A DNA stretch of 64,000 bases from an uncultured Halomonas sp. (GTDB lineage Bacteria; Pseudomonadota; Gammaproteobacteria; Pseudomonadales; Halomonadaceae), in NCBI RefSeq assembly GCF_947500835.1, contig NZ_CANMTQ010000003.1, positions 310,001-374,000 of the forward strand. The letters run 5' to 3'. The stretch's first letter is position 1, and every line of letters begins with the position of its first letter. Positions 7,522 through 16,054 of the stretch are shown here, piece by piece. The notes under the pieces are model-generated. The model saw nothing but the letters and a program-made list of their open reading frames with translations, was not told the origin of the DNA and did no database searches. The position numbers were made by a program, and so were the translations under genes.

Positions 7522-9807
7522 ATGACACTGGCACATACCCTAGGCTACCCACGCATCGGCGCCCATCGGGAGCTCAAGCTTGCACTCGAAGCGTACTGGA
7601 AAGGCGAGATCGACCAAACGTCTCTGGAAGAAACCGGCGCTGAATTGCGCAAGCGCCACTGGAATGACCAGCGTGATGCAGGCCTCGATCTGGTCAGCGT
7701 GGGCGATTTTGCCTTTTACGATCAGGTGCTCAACGTCTCGGCGCTGATCAACGCGGTGCCGCCACGTTTCGATCATGATGGCAATAACGTGGATCTCGAT
7801 ACCACTTTCCGCATGGCCCGAGGCCGTGCTCCCAGCGGCGCCCCGGCTGCAGCCTGCGAGATGACCAAGTATTTCGACACCAACTACCACTATCTGGTAC
7901 CGGAGCTGCATCAGAAACAGGATTTTCGTGTCGCCAGCGAGCGCTTGTTCGATGAGGTCGAGGAGGCCAAGGCCGCCGGCCACGCCGTCAAGGTGACGCT
8001 GCTCGGTCCTGTAACCTGGCTGTGGCTGGGCAAGGAAAAGGGTGCGGACTTCGATCGCCTCGATCTTCTTGAGGGGCTAATAGAGGTTTACGGCAATATC
8101 TTGGCGCGCCTTGCCAAGCAAGGGGTCGAGTGGGTGCAGCTCGATGAACCGGCCCTGGTGCAGGATCTACCCAAGCCCTGGCAGCAGGCCTTCGAGCATG
8201 TTTATAACCGTTTGCAGTCGGCTCAGGTCAAGGTGCTGCTGGCTACCTATTTCGGTGATCTGGGAGACAATCTGGCCTTGGCGGTCGGTCTGCCTGTCGA
8301 AGCGCTGCATATCGATGTAGTGCGCGGCCCGAATCAGCTTGATCGTGTCATCGACCGTCTACCGAGCTACAAGATTCTTTCCGTCGGCGCTATCGACGGA
8401 CGCAATATCTGGCGCGCCGATATAGCTGCACTGCGAGAGACGCTTGCTCAGGCCAGGTCGCGGCTAGGGGACCGGCTGTGGCTGGCGCCAAGCTGTTCAC
8501 TGCTGCATGTTCCGGTAGATCTCGCAAGCGAAACGGAGCTCGATGAAGAGCTCAAGAGCTGGCTGGCATTTGCCCGCCAGAAGCTCGATGAAGTCGCGCT
8601 GCTGGCGCGCCTGCTGGACGATCGCGGCATTCCTGAAGATGAAACGCGTCTGGCGGAGGCCACCGCTGCTCTGGAAGCGCGCCGCGGTTCGGACCGCATT
8701 CACAAGGCTGCCGTGGCCAAGTGCCTCGAAGGCCTCGGCAAGAGCGATGCGCAGCGGAACAGCGCCTATCCGACCCGCGCCGGAGTACAGCGGCAGCGTT
8801 TCGATCTGCCGCTGTTCCCCACTACCACCATTGGCTCATTCCCCCAGACCGATGACATCCGCGCTGCCCGCCGCGCCTTCAAGGCAGGCACCCTGGCGCT
8901 TGACGCCTATGAAAATCGCATGCGCGAGGAGATCGCCTTTGCGGTAGAGCGTCAACAGACTTTGGGCCTCGACGTGCTGGTGCACGGTGAAGCCGAGCGC
9001 AACGACATGGTGGAGTACTTCGGCGAATTGCTCGATGGCTTTGCCTTCACCCGCTTCGGCTGGGTGCAGAGCTACGGATCGCGCTGCGTCAAGCCGCCGG
9101 TCATCTTCGGTGATGTTGCCCGCCCCCAGGCCATGACCGTGCGCTGGAGCGAGTATGCGCAAAGCCTGACCGAGGCGCCGATGAAAGGCATGCTGACCGG
9201 ACCGGTGACAATTCTTCAATGGTCCTTCGTGCGGGACGATCAACCCCGGGAAACCACCTGCCGCCAGATCGCCCTGGCCCTGCGGGACGAGGTGGCGGAT
9301 CTCGAAGCCGCTGGCATTGGCATCATCCAGATCGATGAACCCGCCCTGCGAGAAGGATTGCCTCTGCGTCGGGAGCAGTGGCAGGCGTATCTGGACTGGG
9401 CGGTGGAATGCTTCAAGCTTTCCGCAGCGGTGGTCCAGGACGACACCCAGATTCATACTCACATGTGCTATTCGGAGTTCAATGACATCATCAATTCCAT
9501 TGCGGCGCTGGATGCAGACGTCATTACCATCGAGACCTCCCGTTCCGACATGGAGCTGCTCGATGCCTTCGAGGACTTCGCCTATCCCAATGAAATCGGG
9601 CCTGGGGTTTACGATATCCATTCACCCAACATTCCCGAGGTGAGCTGGATCGTGGACCTGATGCAAAAGGCTGCGGAGAAGGTGCCTGCGCAGCGCCTGT
9701 GGATCAACCCGGATTGTGGTCTGAAGACTCGAGGCTGGGCGGAAGTCGAGCCGGCGCTGGCCAACATGGTCAAGGCGGCCCAAGAGTTACGGCGTAACTA
9801 TCGCTGA
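7522..9807 (+). CDS. metE: Cobalamin-independent methionine synthase
   Basis: MetE (761 aa) transfers a methyl group from 5-methyltetrahydropteroyl-triglutamate to homocysteine in the cytoplasm. The N-terminal barrel begins with [14 protein letters not shown], and the C-terminal catalytic barrel with [12 protein letters not shown]. The zinc site is complete: H647 and C649 (HTHMC), E671 (ITIETSRS) and C732 ([11 protein letters not shown]). AAGGA at 7511-7515 gives a good ribosome site for ATG 7522. Regulated by the divergent metR gene. Methionine made here also feeds the SAM-recycling route represented by mtnBDC later in the window. Confidence 0.98.
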   Translation: MTLAHTLGYPRIGAHRELKLALEAYWKGEIDQTSLEETGAELRKRHWNDQRDAGLDLVSVGDFAFYDQVLNVSALINAVPPRFDHDGNNVDLDTTFRMARGRAPSGAPAAACEMTKYFDTNYHYLVPELHQKQDFRVASERLFDEVEEAKAAGHAVKVTLLGPVTWLWLGKEKGADFDRLDLLEGLIEVYGNILARLAKQGVEWVQLDEPALVQDLPKPWQQAFEHVYNRLQSAQVKVLLATYFGDLGDNLALAVGLPVEALHIDVVRGPNQLDRVIDRLPSYKILSVGAIDGRNIWRADIAALRETLAQARSRLGDRLWLAPSCSLLHVPVDLASETELDEELKSWLAFARQKLDEVALLARLLDDRGIPEDETRLAEATAALEARRGSDRIHKAAVAKCLEGLGKSDAQRNSAYPTRAGVQRQRFDLPLFPTTTIGSFPQTDDIRAARRAFKAGTLALDAYENRMREEIAFAVERQQTLGLDVLVHGEAERNDMVEYFGELLDGFAFTRFGWVQSYGSRCVKPPVIFGDVARPQAMTVRWSEYAQSLTEAPMKGMLTGPVTILQWSFVRDDQPRETTCRQIALALRDEVADLEAAGIGIIQIDEPALREGLPLRREQWQAYLDWAVECFKLSAAVVQDDTQIHTHMCYSEFNDIINSIAALDADVITIETSRSDMELLDAFEDFAYPNEIGPGVYDIHSPNIPEVSWIVDLMQKAAEKVPAQRLWINPDCGLKTRGWAEVEPALANMVKAAQELRRNYR

Positions 9808-9943
9808 AGAGGCGTTAGTTGATGATTGGCGCTCCAATTGCACAAAATGAAGTCGAAAAAGGAGGTGGCAAACGGCATGACTTCCAGGCGATGACTGGTA
9901 ACATCATCTTCTTTTAATTAGTTTTCTAATTCTGGAGGTGATT

Positions 9944-10723
9944 GTGAGGTTCATCGCAACTGGGGTCTTTGCATTCATTTTGACGGGCTGCGCCGCCTCA
10001 TCCTCGCTATCGCCCCCCGCTTTGCCCCCAACGGAGGAGCGAGGGGTTGACTCAACCCCCGCTGCTCCCGCGGTAGGAAACGACGCATCGCAAGGGCAGA
10101 ACACCTCTTCTTCACCGTTGTTGCCATCGGCCTTTTTTGCCGATGGTGGCGAAGCGTTCATGGCTTGGCGCTGTACACCCACCCAGGACCTGATTACCAC
10201 CTTCCCGGATAATCGGCTGCGTCTGTGGTCCGGGCAGGGGTATTTCGAACTCGATCCGGCCGTTGTGGCGTCTGGCGCGCGCTACGTCAAGAACGATCTC
10301 TCATTCTGGAACAAGGGCAGTATCGCCCTCGTCGAAAGCGACAACGGGCGTCTGGAATGTCGGCAGGATGTTCAGCGCGATACCTGGGGGCGCCGCCAGC
10401 ATCCAGACACGATCTTCTATGCCAAGGGCCACGAACCCGGCTGGGCGCTCAGGCTGGATCGCAAAACATCAAGACTGAGTTGGGTGACGGACTACGGTAA
10501 GCGCACTCTGATACTTCCCTACAAATTAGGCAGGGTCGTCAACGGCCAGCATGCCAGCATGACCCTGATTAGCCAGGATGCTGCTCAGCCGCTGACCGTC
10601 GAGCTCGAGGCCAGAGCCTGTTTCGATACCGAGAGTGGAAAGCCCTTTCCTGTGCGCGTGACCATCACATCTGACGGGCAGCAGTTGCTTGGCTGCGGTC
10701 AGGGTATCGAAAAGCGTCCCTGA
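9944..10723 (+). CDS. Lipoprotein with MliC-like lysozyme-inhibitor domain and COG3650-type domain
   Basis: Exported lipoprotein (259 aa) with lipobox ILTGC, the acylated Cys being residue 16. After a Pro/Ser-rich linker comes a segment (about 75-140) beginning AFMAWRC and containing GYFELDPAVVASGARY and GRLECRQD, which resembles membrane-bound c-type lysozyme inhibitors (MliC/YcgR-type barrel with paired Cys). The C-terminal part (about 145-255, FYAKGHEPGWALRLD) resembles COG3650. GTG 9944 is chosen because GGAGG at 9934-9938 lies 5 nt upstream; GTG 9938 overlaps that site. A role in protecting peptidoglycan from lysozyme is inferred from the family. Gene is convergent with the next, with only 5 nt between stops. 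Confidence 0.7.
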   Translation: MRFIATGVFAFILTGCAASSSLSPPALPPTEERGVDSTPAAPAVGNDASQGQNTSSSPLLPSAFFADGGEAFMAWRCTPTQDLITTFPDNRLRLWSGQGYFELDPAVVASGARYVKNDLSFWNKGSIALVESDNGRLECRQDVQRDTWGRRQHPDTIFYAKGHEPGWALRLDRKTSRLSWVTDYGKRTLILPYKLGRVVNGQHASMTLISQDAAQPLTVELEARACFDTESGKPFPVRVTITSDGQQLLGCGQGIEKRP

Positions 10724-10728
10724 GTAGA

Positions 10729-11823
10729 TCACTTTCGAGCCGACTCCTGGACGGGCGTCTTGAATGAAGGGCACTCCTTGCCAGAGGTTGTTGAAGAAGT
10801 ATCGGCGAAGGCGGAAGGACACAGGCGTAGACCCGGTGAGAACACCCGCCGGGCCAGCAGGGCAAGCGCATCCGTACCCGCCGAGCGCTCAGGTATTCCA
10901 GTCGCGACCGTCGCTGTCCAGCCCTCGTCGAGGCGCTCTGCCAATAAAAAGCTGAAAGGATGAAAGCCGGACATTCCGAGGCGTAGATCCGTGGCAATCA
11001 GTCCGGCTGCCTCATCCTTCATCTGAGTGCGATAGCTCAAGAAGGGGCCTGCAAACCAGCGAAGCCGCTGTCCGCTAGCGGTATTCAAAGCAGCATCCTC
11101 GAGACTCGCCCCTCGTGGAAAGCCTTCGAACAGCGCTTCCCGGGTATCGAACAGGCCTACCAGAGCTTCCTGATAATCGCTGCCGTCGACCACCGTCACT
11201 CGCCATAACAGCGTGTTGAAGGGGGTAGGCTGTACCAGTCGGGGCGCATCCTCCAGGCCACGCTGGGCAAGCACGGGTTCGACTCGGGCATCGATCGTCC
11301 ATTTTGCACCCAGGGAAAACACTAGATAGGCACTTGACAGGGCCAGCCCCCAGGTCAGCGCCCGGGGGCGATATCCTCGTATCAGGACATAAATCACGGC
11401 AACGAACAGCGGCAGGGTATACAGTGGATCGATGATAAAAATGCTCGACCAGCTTGTCGGCGGGACATCCAGCGGCCACAGCAGCTGAGTGCCGTAGGCG
11501 GTGAAGGCATCGAGCAGTGGATGGGTCAGCAGGCAGGCGCCGTAGAAAAACCCCCAGCGTTTGAGCGAAATATCCCATCGAGTAATGAAGCGTGCCGACA
11601 GCAGTGCAAGCACCATGGCCAGCGCGCTCAATACCAGCAGTGAATGGCTAAAGCCGCGATGATAGGTGTAGTTCGCCACCGCATCGCCGTAGTCGATGAT
11701 CACATCAAGATCCGGCAGGGTGCCGAGCATGGCGCCGGCAAGCAACGACTTGCGCCCCAGATGCCGGCCGAGAATCGCGCCGCCGACCGCTGCGCCGAGA
11801 CAGGCTTGAGTCAAGGAGTCCAT
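10729..11823 (-). CDS. Membrane-bound metal-dependent hydrolase, DUF457 (YdjM-like)
   Basis: Integral membrane protein (364 aa). It opens with MDSLTQACLGAAVGGAILG, then a GTLPDLDVIIDYGD segment, an HRGFSHSLL motif and FYGACLLTHPLLDAFTAYGTQ, the conserved Asp/His pattern of the DUF457 family (E. coli YdjM). About five hydrophobic helices fill residues 10-190; a soluble domain follows. The family is predicted to be a metal-dependent hydrolase, but the substrate is not established. The open frame runs 41 codons further upstream without homology, so ATG 11823 is chosen. I see no LexA box upstream, unlike E. coli ydjM. Confidence 0.8.
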   Translation of the reverse strand: MDSLTQACLGAAVGGAILGRHLGRKSLLAGAMLGTLPDLDVIIDYGDAVANYTYHRGFSHSLLVLSALAMVLALLSARFITRWDISLKRWGFFYGACLLTHPLLDAFTAYGTQLLWPLDVPPTSWSSIFIIDPLYTLPLFVAVIYVLIRGYRPRALTWGLALSSAYLVFSLGAKWTIDARVEPVLAQRGLEDAPRLVQPTPFNTLLWRVTVVDGSDYQEALVGLFDTREALFEGFPRGASLEDAALNTASGQRLRWFAGPFLSYRTQMKDEAAGLIATDLRLGMSGFHPFSFLLAERLDEGWTATVATGIPERSAGTDALALLARRVFSPGLRLCPSAFADTSSTTSGKECPSFKTPVQESARK

Positions 11824-11988
11824 GAAGGTAAATGTCCTGATACGGTTGTAGGTATGGCGATTTTCACCATAATCGGATGAGTATACCCTTGCGGCACGAC
11901 GCAATGACGTGTAACCAAGGCGTCGGCATGGCATGTGGACAGCCATCGGGAAAAATCAAAACGCAGAATATTCTCCAATGAGACGAAG

Positions 11989-13626
11989 ATGACAAACAAT
12001 ACCCATAAAGACGAGGACGGCTCGGTATCCAGGGATGCGCTTTTCGATACCGACTATGTGGTGGGGCAGGACAATATCGAAGGAAATTTCGGCCCTTTCA
12101 GCTTCGACATTCATAATCGGGTTTTTCTTGTTTCCGCGGTAATCACCACCATTTTCATCATTCTGACACTGCTTTTCCCGGACATCGCGGGCCAGGTTTT
12201 TCAGGCGGTCGTCAATTTCTCCATCAAGACGCTGGATTGGTACTTCTTCATCGTCGTCAATCTTTATCTGTTTTTCTGTCTGGCGCTGGTGGTATCCCCT
12301 TATGGCTCGGTGCGACTAGGGGGCAAGGAGGCGCGTCCCAGCTACTCCTATCTTTCCTGGTTCTCGATGCTGTTTGCCGCAGGCATGGGGATAGGGCTGC
12401 TCTTCTTCGGCGTGCTCGAGCCGGTCTATCACAGTACCGTATCGATGCCGTTGAACACGCCGTCGCCTTTTGGTGAAGGCGGCGAACTGATACAGGAGAA
12501 CATCGCCGAGGCCCGAAAGATGGGGCTTGCGGGCACCTTTTTGCACTGGGGACTGCACGGCTGGGCGATCTATGCGTTGATGGCGCTGTCCCTGGCAATC
12601 TTCACCTACAACAAGGATCTGCCATTCTCGATTCGCTCTTCCTTCTATCCGATCCTGGGCGAACGGGTCTGGGGTTGGCCGGGTCATGTCATCGATGTGC
12701 TCGCGGTCTTTTCCACCCTGTTCGGACTGGTGACGTCTCTGGGTCTCGGGGCGCAGCAGGCCAATGCGGGCTTCAACTATGTCTTTGGCCTGGAGATCAG
12801 CCTCACGACCCAGATCACCATCATCGTCGTGGTCACCGCGGTGGCACTGGTATCGGTCTGGCGAGGGCTCGATGGTGGCGTCAAGATACTTTCCGAGATC
12901 AACATGGTCACCGCCTTTCTGTTCTTTCTGTTCGTGCTCTTTGCAGGCCCGACTCTTGCGGCCCTTAGCACTGTCTGGGAGGGGATGCTGGCGTATGGCC
13001 GAGAGATCGTGCCACTTTCCATGCCCTTCGGGCGCGAGGATGATGCTTATCGGCAGGATTGGAGCGCCTTCTACTGGGCCTGGTGGATTTCCTGGTCGCC
13101 GTTTGTCGGCATGTTTATCGCTCGGGTGAGCCGGGGTCGCACGGTGCGTGAATTCGTCGTTGCGGTGCTGCTGGTGCCGAGTCTCGTAATCTTCATGTGG
13201 ATGGGGGTTTTTGGGGGTACTGCTCTCGAGCAGGTCTTCACCGATCCGCAAAACAGCCTCGTCAAAGCCAACGTGATCGACAGCTACAGCCCGGAGCTGT
13301 CTCTGTTCGGCATGCTCAACGAACTGCCGTTTCCGCGTGTCGTCTCCACCATCGCCATCATCCTGACGCTGATCTTCTTCGTCACCTCCTCGGATTCCGG
13401 GTCTCTGGTGGTGGATACCATCACCGCCGGCGGCAAGACGGACGCACCGGTGCCTCAGCGTATATTCTGGGCCACGGCGGAGGGCATGATTGCCATCGCG
13501 CTGTTAGTCGGCGGCGGACTCACGGCGTTGCAGGCTGGGGTAACGGCCACCGGATTGCCGTTCTCCCTGGTGCTGCTGGCGATGTGTTATTCGGTGTGGA
13601 AGGCGTTGGCGAGCGAGCCCCGCTAG
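11989..13626 (+). CDS. BCCT-family choline/glycine betaine transporter
   Basis: Secondary carrier of about 545 aa with 12 predicted helices. Family hallmarks are visible: GMGIGLLFFGVLEP in the substrate/Na+ region, LHWGLHGWAIYAL, and WWISWSPFVGMFIARVSRGRTVREF, the BCCT signature. Such carriers import betaine, choline or ectoine as osmoprotectants, sensible for a halophile; the exact substrate cannot be read from the sequence. ATG 11989 is preferred to the GTG at 11935 because the first 18 residues of the longer frame are not family-like. The 3' end overlaps the convergent tag gene by 4 nt. Confidence 0.9.
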   Translation: MTNNTHKDEDGSVSRDALFDTDYVVGQDNIEGNFGPFSFDIHNRVFLVSAVITTIFIILTLLFPDIAGQVFQAVVNFSIKTLDWYFFIVVNLYLFFCLALVVSPYGSVRLGGKEARPSYSYLSWFSMLFAAGMGIGLLFFGVLEPVYHSTVSMPLNTPSPFGEGGELIQENIAEARKMGLAGTFLHWGLHGWAIYALMALSLAIFTYNKDLPFSIRSSFYPILGERVWGWPGHVIDVLAVFSTLFGLVTSLGLGAQQANAGFNYVFGLEISLTTQITIIVVVTAVALVSVWRGLDGGVKILSEINMVTAFLFFLFVLFAGPTLAALSTVWEGMLAYGREIVPLSMPFGREDDAYRQDWSAFYWAWWISWSPFVGMFIARVSRGRTVREFVVAVLLVPSLVIFMWMGVFGGTALEQVFTDPQNSLVKANVIDSYSPELSLFGMLNELPFPRVVSTIAIILTLIFFVTSSDSGSLVVDTITAGGKTDAPVPQRIFWATAEGMIAIALLVGGGLTALQAGVTATGLPFSLVLLAMCYSVWKALASEPR

Positions 13627-14165
13627 GAAAGTGAGCCAGACCAAGGTGGAGCAGCGGTAAGTATTCGCTGTTGCACCGGACAGTCATCGCGATGGGCGCC
13701 GGGCAGATAGCCGGTGCTCATCAACATCTCGTTGACGATTTCCGGGCCGGTGAAACGAAAGGTGCGCTTGAACAGGCGCACCCATTCTTCCAGAGGCAGT
13801 GGATGATGCAGGTCCAGCCAGGCCTTGAAGCTGCCGTATTCTTCCTGCAACCCTTGCACGACGTTGGCATTGTGAATGGCGGCATCGACCTTCAGCCGAT
13901 TACGAATGATCGAGGCATCGTTGAGCAGTCGCTGGCGCTCGCGATTATCATAGGCAGCGACCTTCGCCACCGCAAAACCGTCGAAAGCGCTTTGAAAGGC
14001 TTCGCGCTTTTTCAATACCGTCAGCCAGGAAAGCCCCGCCTGATTGATCTCCAGCACCAGACGCTCGAACAACACGTCATCGTCGCTGACTGGAAAGCCA
14101 TATTCGTGATCATGATACGGACCATGGAACGGATGACCCGGCGCCAGGTCGCAGTAATCGGGCAT
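13623..14165 (-). CDS. tag: DNA-3-methyladenine glycosylase I
   Basis: Base-excision repair enzyme (180 aa) removing 3-methyladenine from alkylated DNA. The sequence carries the Tag fold markers YHDHEYGFPV, QAGLSWLTVLKKR (catalytic Glu follows E-I-N-Q region) and FKRTFRFTGPEIVNEML. The zinc ligands of the family are kept: C5, H18 and a C-terminal HRDDC pair. Convergent with the BCCT gene, sharing 4 nt at the stops. Length is close to the usual 187 aa. Confidence 0.94.
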   Translation of the reverse strand: MPDYCDLAPGHPFHGPYHDHEYGFPVSDDDVLFERLVLEINQAGLSWLTVLKKREAFQSAFDGFAVAKVAAYDNRERQRLLNDASIIRNRLKVDAAIHNANVVQGLQEEYGSFKAWLDLHHPLPLEEWVRLFKRTFRFTGPEIVNEMLMSTGYLPGAHRDDCPVQQRILTAAPPWSGSLS

Positions 14166-14275
14166 AAAATGATTTCCTTCAAAGGACTGATCCGTGTCAA
14201 TGCCAGTAAGGCATCTCCAGACGACAATGGCTTATCATGCCGTAATCGACAGCAATGTAAAAAGTGAGGCACATC

Positions 14276-14752
14276 ATGTTCACAACCTCTCCCTCGAAGC
14301 GCCTTCGTCGAGGCCTGCAGCAAGGGCTGGCCACGCTCGCTCTGGGACTTGTCTCCCTGCCGCTTTGGGCAGCCCCCACCGTCGAAATGTGGAAAGATCC
14401 CAACTGCGGGTGCTGCACCGCCTGGGCAGAACACATGGAGGAAAATGGCTTCGAGGTAATCCAGCACGCCACCCCGGAAATGAATGCCATCAAGCGCGAG
14501 CAGGGCGTGCATCCTCAGCTGGCGTCCTGTCACACCGCCAAGGTAGGTGAGCATGTGATCGAAGGCCATGTGCCCGCAAGCGACGTGAAGCGTCTGCTTG
14601 AAAGCGATGCAGAACCTGCCGTATTGGCAGTGCCCGGCATGCCGCATGGCTCGCCAGGCATGGAAACCGGCCGCGTCGACGAGTACTCGGTCTATCTCTG
14701 GCGGGATGGAGAAGAGCTGGAAGTGTTCAGCCAGTATCCGCAAGCGCAATAA
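14276..14752 (+). CDS. Exported DUF411 metal-binding protein
   Basis: Secreted or periplasmic protein of 158 aa. A Sec signal peptide (cleavage expected after LWAA, about residue 34) is followed by VEMWKDPNCGCCTAWAEH, the CxCC motif typical of DUF411, and later LASCHTAKVGEHVIEGHVPA and a GMPHGSPGME segment. The family is linked to copper and other metal resistance loci, but no copper genes lie nearby. ATG 14276 is preferred over GTG 14264 because GAGG at 14266-14269 stands 6 nt upstream. Confidence 0.87.
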   Translation: MFTTSPSKRLRRGLQQGLATLALGLVSLPLWAAPTVEMWKDPNCGCCTAWAEHMEENGFEVIQHATPEMNAIKREQGVHPQLASCHTAKVGEHVIEGHVPASDVKRLLESDAEPAVLAVPGMPHGSPGMETGRVDEYSVYLWRDGEELEVFSQYPQAQ

Positions 14753-14775
14753 TCGATCGACAGGAGCCATCCATC

Positions 14776-15216
14776 GTGCAATATCTTCACACCATGGTGC
14801 GAGTCAGCGACCTGGACGCTTCGCTGCACTTCTACTGTGACCTGCTCGGACTCGAGGAGATCAGTCGCAAGGACAACGACAAGGGCCGTTTTACCCTGGT
14901 CTTTCTCGCGGCGCCCCAAGACAAGCAGCGTGCCCAGGACGATAGCGCCCCGATGATCGAGCTGACCCACAACTGGGACCCGGAAGAGTATGGCGGAGGG
15001 CGCAATTTTGGTCATCTGGCCTACCGGGTCGACGACATTTACGCGCTTTGCGAACATCTTCAGACCAACGGGGTGACCATCAATCGTCCTCCGCGAGATG
15101 GTCACATGGCCTTCGTGAGGAGTCCGGACGGTATCTCCATCGAGCTGCTGCAGGCCGGAGATGCTCTGGAACCAAAAGAGCCCTGGGCGTCGATGGAAAA
15201 TACGGGATCCTGGTAA
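14776..15216 (+). CDS. gloA: Lactoylglutathione lyase (glyoxalase I), VOC family
   Basis: Cytosolic metalloenzyme (146 aa) that isomerises the methylglyoxal-glutathione hemithioacetal. It aligns along its whole length with E. coli GloA: LHTMVRVSDLDASLHFY, MIELTHNWD, FGHLAYRVDD and GISIELLQ supply the four metal ligands (H5, Glu, His, Glu). It starts with GTG, with AGGAG at 14762-14766 upstream. Downstream of the DUF411 gene by 23 nt and upstream of the UDG-like gene by 15 nt, so the three may form an operon. A related dioxygenase of the VOC fold is possible but the ligand set supports GloA. Confidence 0.85.
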   Translation: MQYLHTMVRVSDLDASLHFYCDLLGLEEISRKDNDKGRFTLVFLAAPQDKQRAQDDSAPMIELTHNWDPEEYGGGRNFGHLAYRVDDIYALCEHLQTNGVTINRPPRDGHMAFVRSPDGISIELLQAGDALEPKEPWASMENTGSW

Positions 15217-15231
15217 GTAAAAGGAACATTC

Positions 15232-15924
15232 ATGCATCTAAGCGATACGCTACGCCAGGCCTTTCGCCGCGAGGCGGAGAATCTGGAAGGCGTGGATCTG
15301 GAGGTTTATCGTCAGTTCGAAAAGGATCCTCTAGAGCCGGTCATTGGCCTGGGGCCGAAGGATGCTCCCATCGGCATCTTCGGCCGCGATCCCGGACGAC
15401 AGGAGATCAAGCACGGCGTGCCTTTCATCGGCAGCGGTGGGCAGAAGGTGCGTACTCCTCTTTATAAGGCGCTGTACGGTGAATCGCCGGCGGACTTCGA
15501 GGCCACTCTCGAGGTCGGGCGGCATCTGTTCTGGGCCAATACGGTGCCCTACAAGCCCCTCGGCAACAAGGCCTGGTCCATGGCGGTCAAGAAGCGCTTT
15601 CAACCGTTGATGGCGGAGCTCCTGGTCTCTCACTGGCAAGGACGCACCTTGATCACCCTGGGACGAGAAGCCTTTCTATGGTTCGGCATCAATCAGCCGA
15701 AAGACGTGCGCCAGGCGTTGGACGTCTTCTGGAAGCAGGAGGATCGCTTCGAGTCCGTGCACTCCACGCCTTTGACCCTGGGGAACGGTGAGCAAGCGAC
15801 ATTCGAGCTGGCGCCGCTGCCCCATCCCTCGCCTTTGAATCAAACCTGGTACAAGCGCTTTCCCGGGCTTTTTGAGACGCGTTTGAAAGAGCTGAATGTG
15901 GCGCGACGGCTGAAGAACGCGTAA
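15232..15924 (+). CDS. Uracil-DNA glycosylase superfamily protein lacking cysteines
   Basis: A 230-aa protein with uracil-DNA glycosylase superfamily motifs: IGIFGRDPGRQEIKHG followed by PFIGSGG (the family 4/5-like GEAPG...GRPFVG block), FWANTVPYKP and the C-terminal PLPHPSPLN (the HPS block). Unlike family 4 and 5 enzymes it has no cysteine at all, so it cannot hold the 4Fe-4S cluster. It may excise uracil or another damaged base, but activity is not proven. Short spacing to gloA suggests cotranscription. Identification as the superfamily is fairly firm; the subfamily is open. Confidence 0.72.
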   Translation: MHLSDTLRQAFRREAENLEGVDLEVYRQFEKDPLEPVIGLGPKDAPIGIFGRDPGRQEIKHGVPFIGSGGQKVRTPLYKALYGESPADFEATLEVGRHLFWANTVPYKPLGNKAWSMAVKKRFQPLMAELLVSHWQGRTLITLGREAFLWFGINQPKDVRQALDVFWKQEDRFESVHSTPLTLGNGEQATFELAPLPHPSPLNQTWYKRFPGLFETRLKELNVARRLKNA

Positions 15925-16054
15925 AAATCCTAGGCCGGTATCGGGTCATATTCAGCTCGCTGAGAAATTTTTGTTAATCTAACGTCCCGTTGTAGCCTTG
16001 GTGTGTCGCGCCTAGAGTTGTCGAGACTTTCCTCGACGACTAACTAGTGAGCTC

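Noticed and set aside
12316..13251. Minus-strand open frame (311 codons) over the BCCT gene
   Set aside because: Shadow frame with composition typical of antisense to a transmembrane protein.
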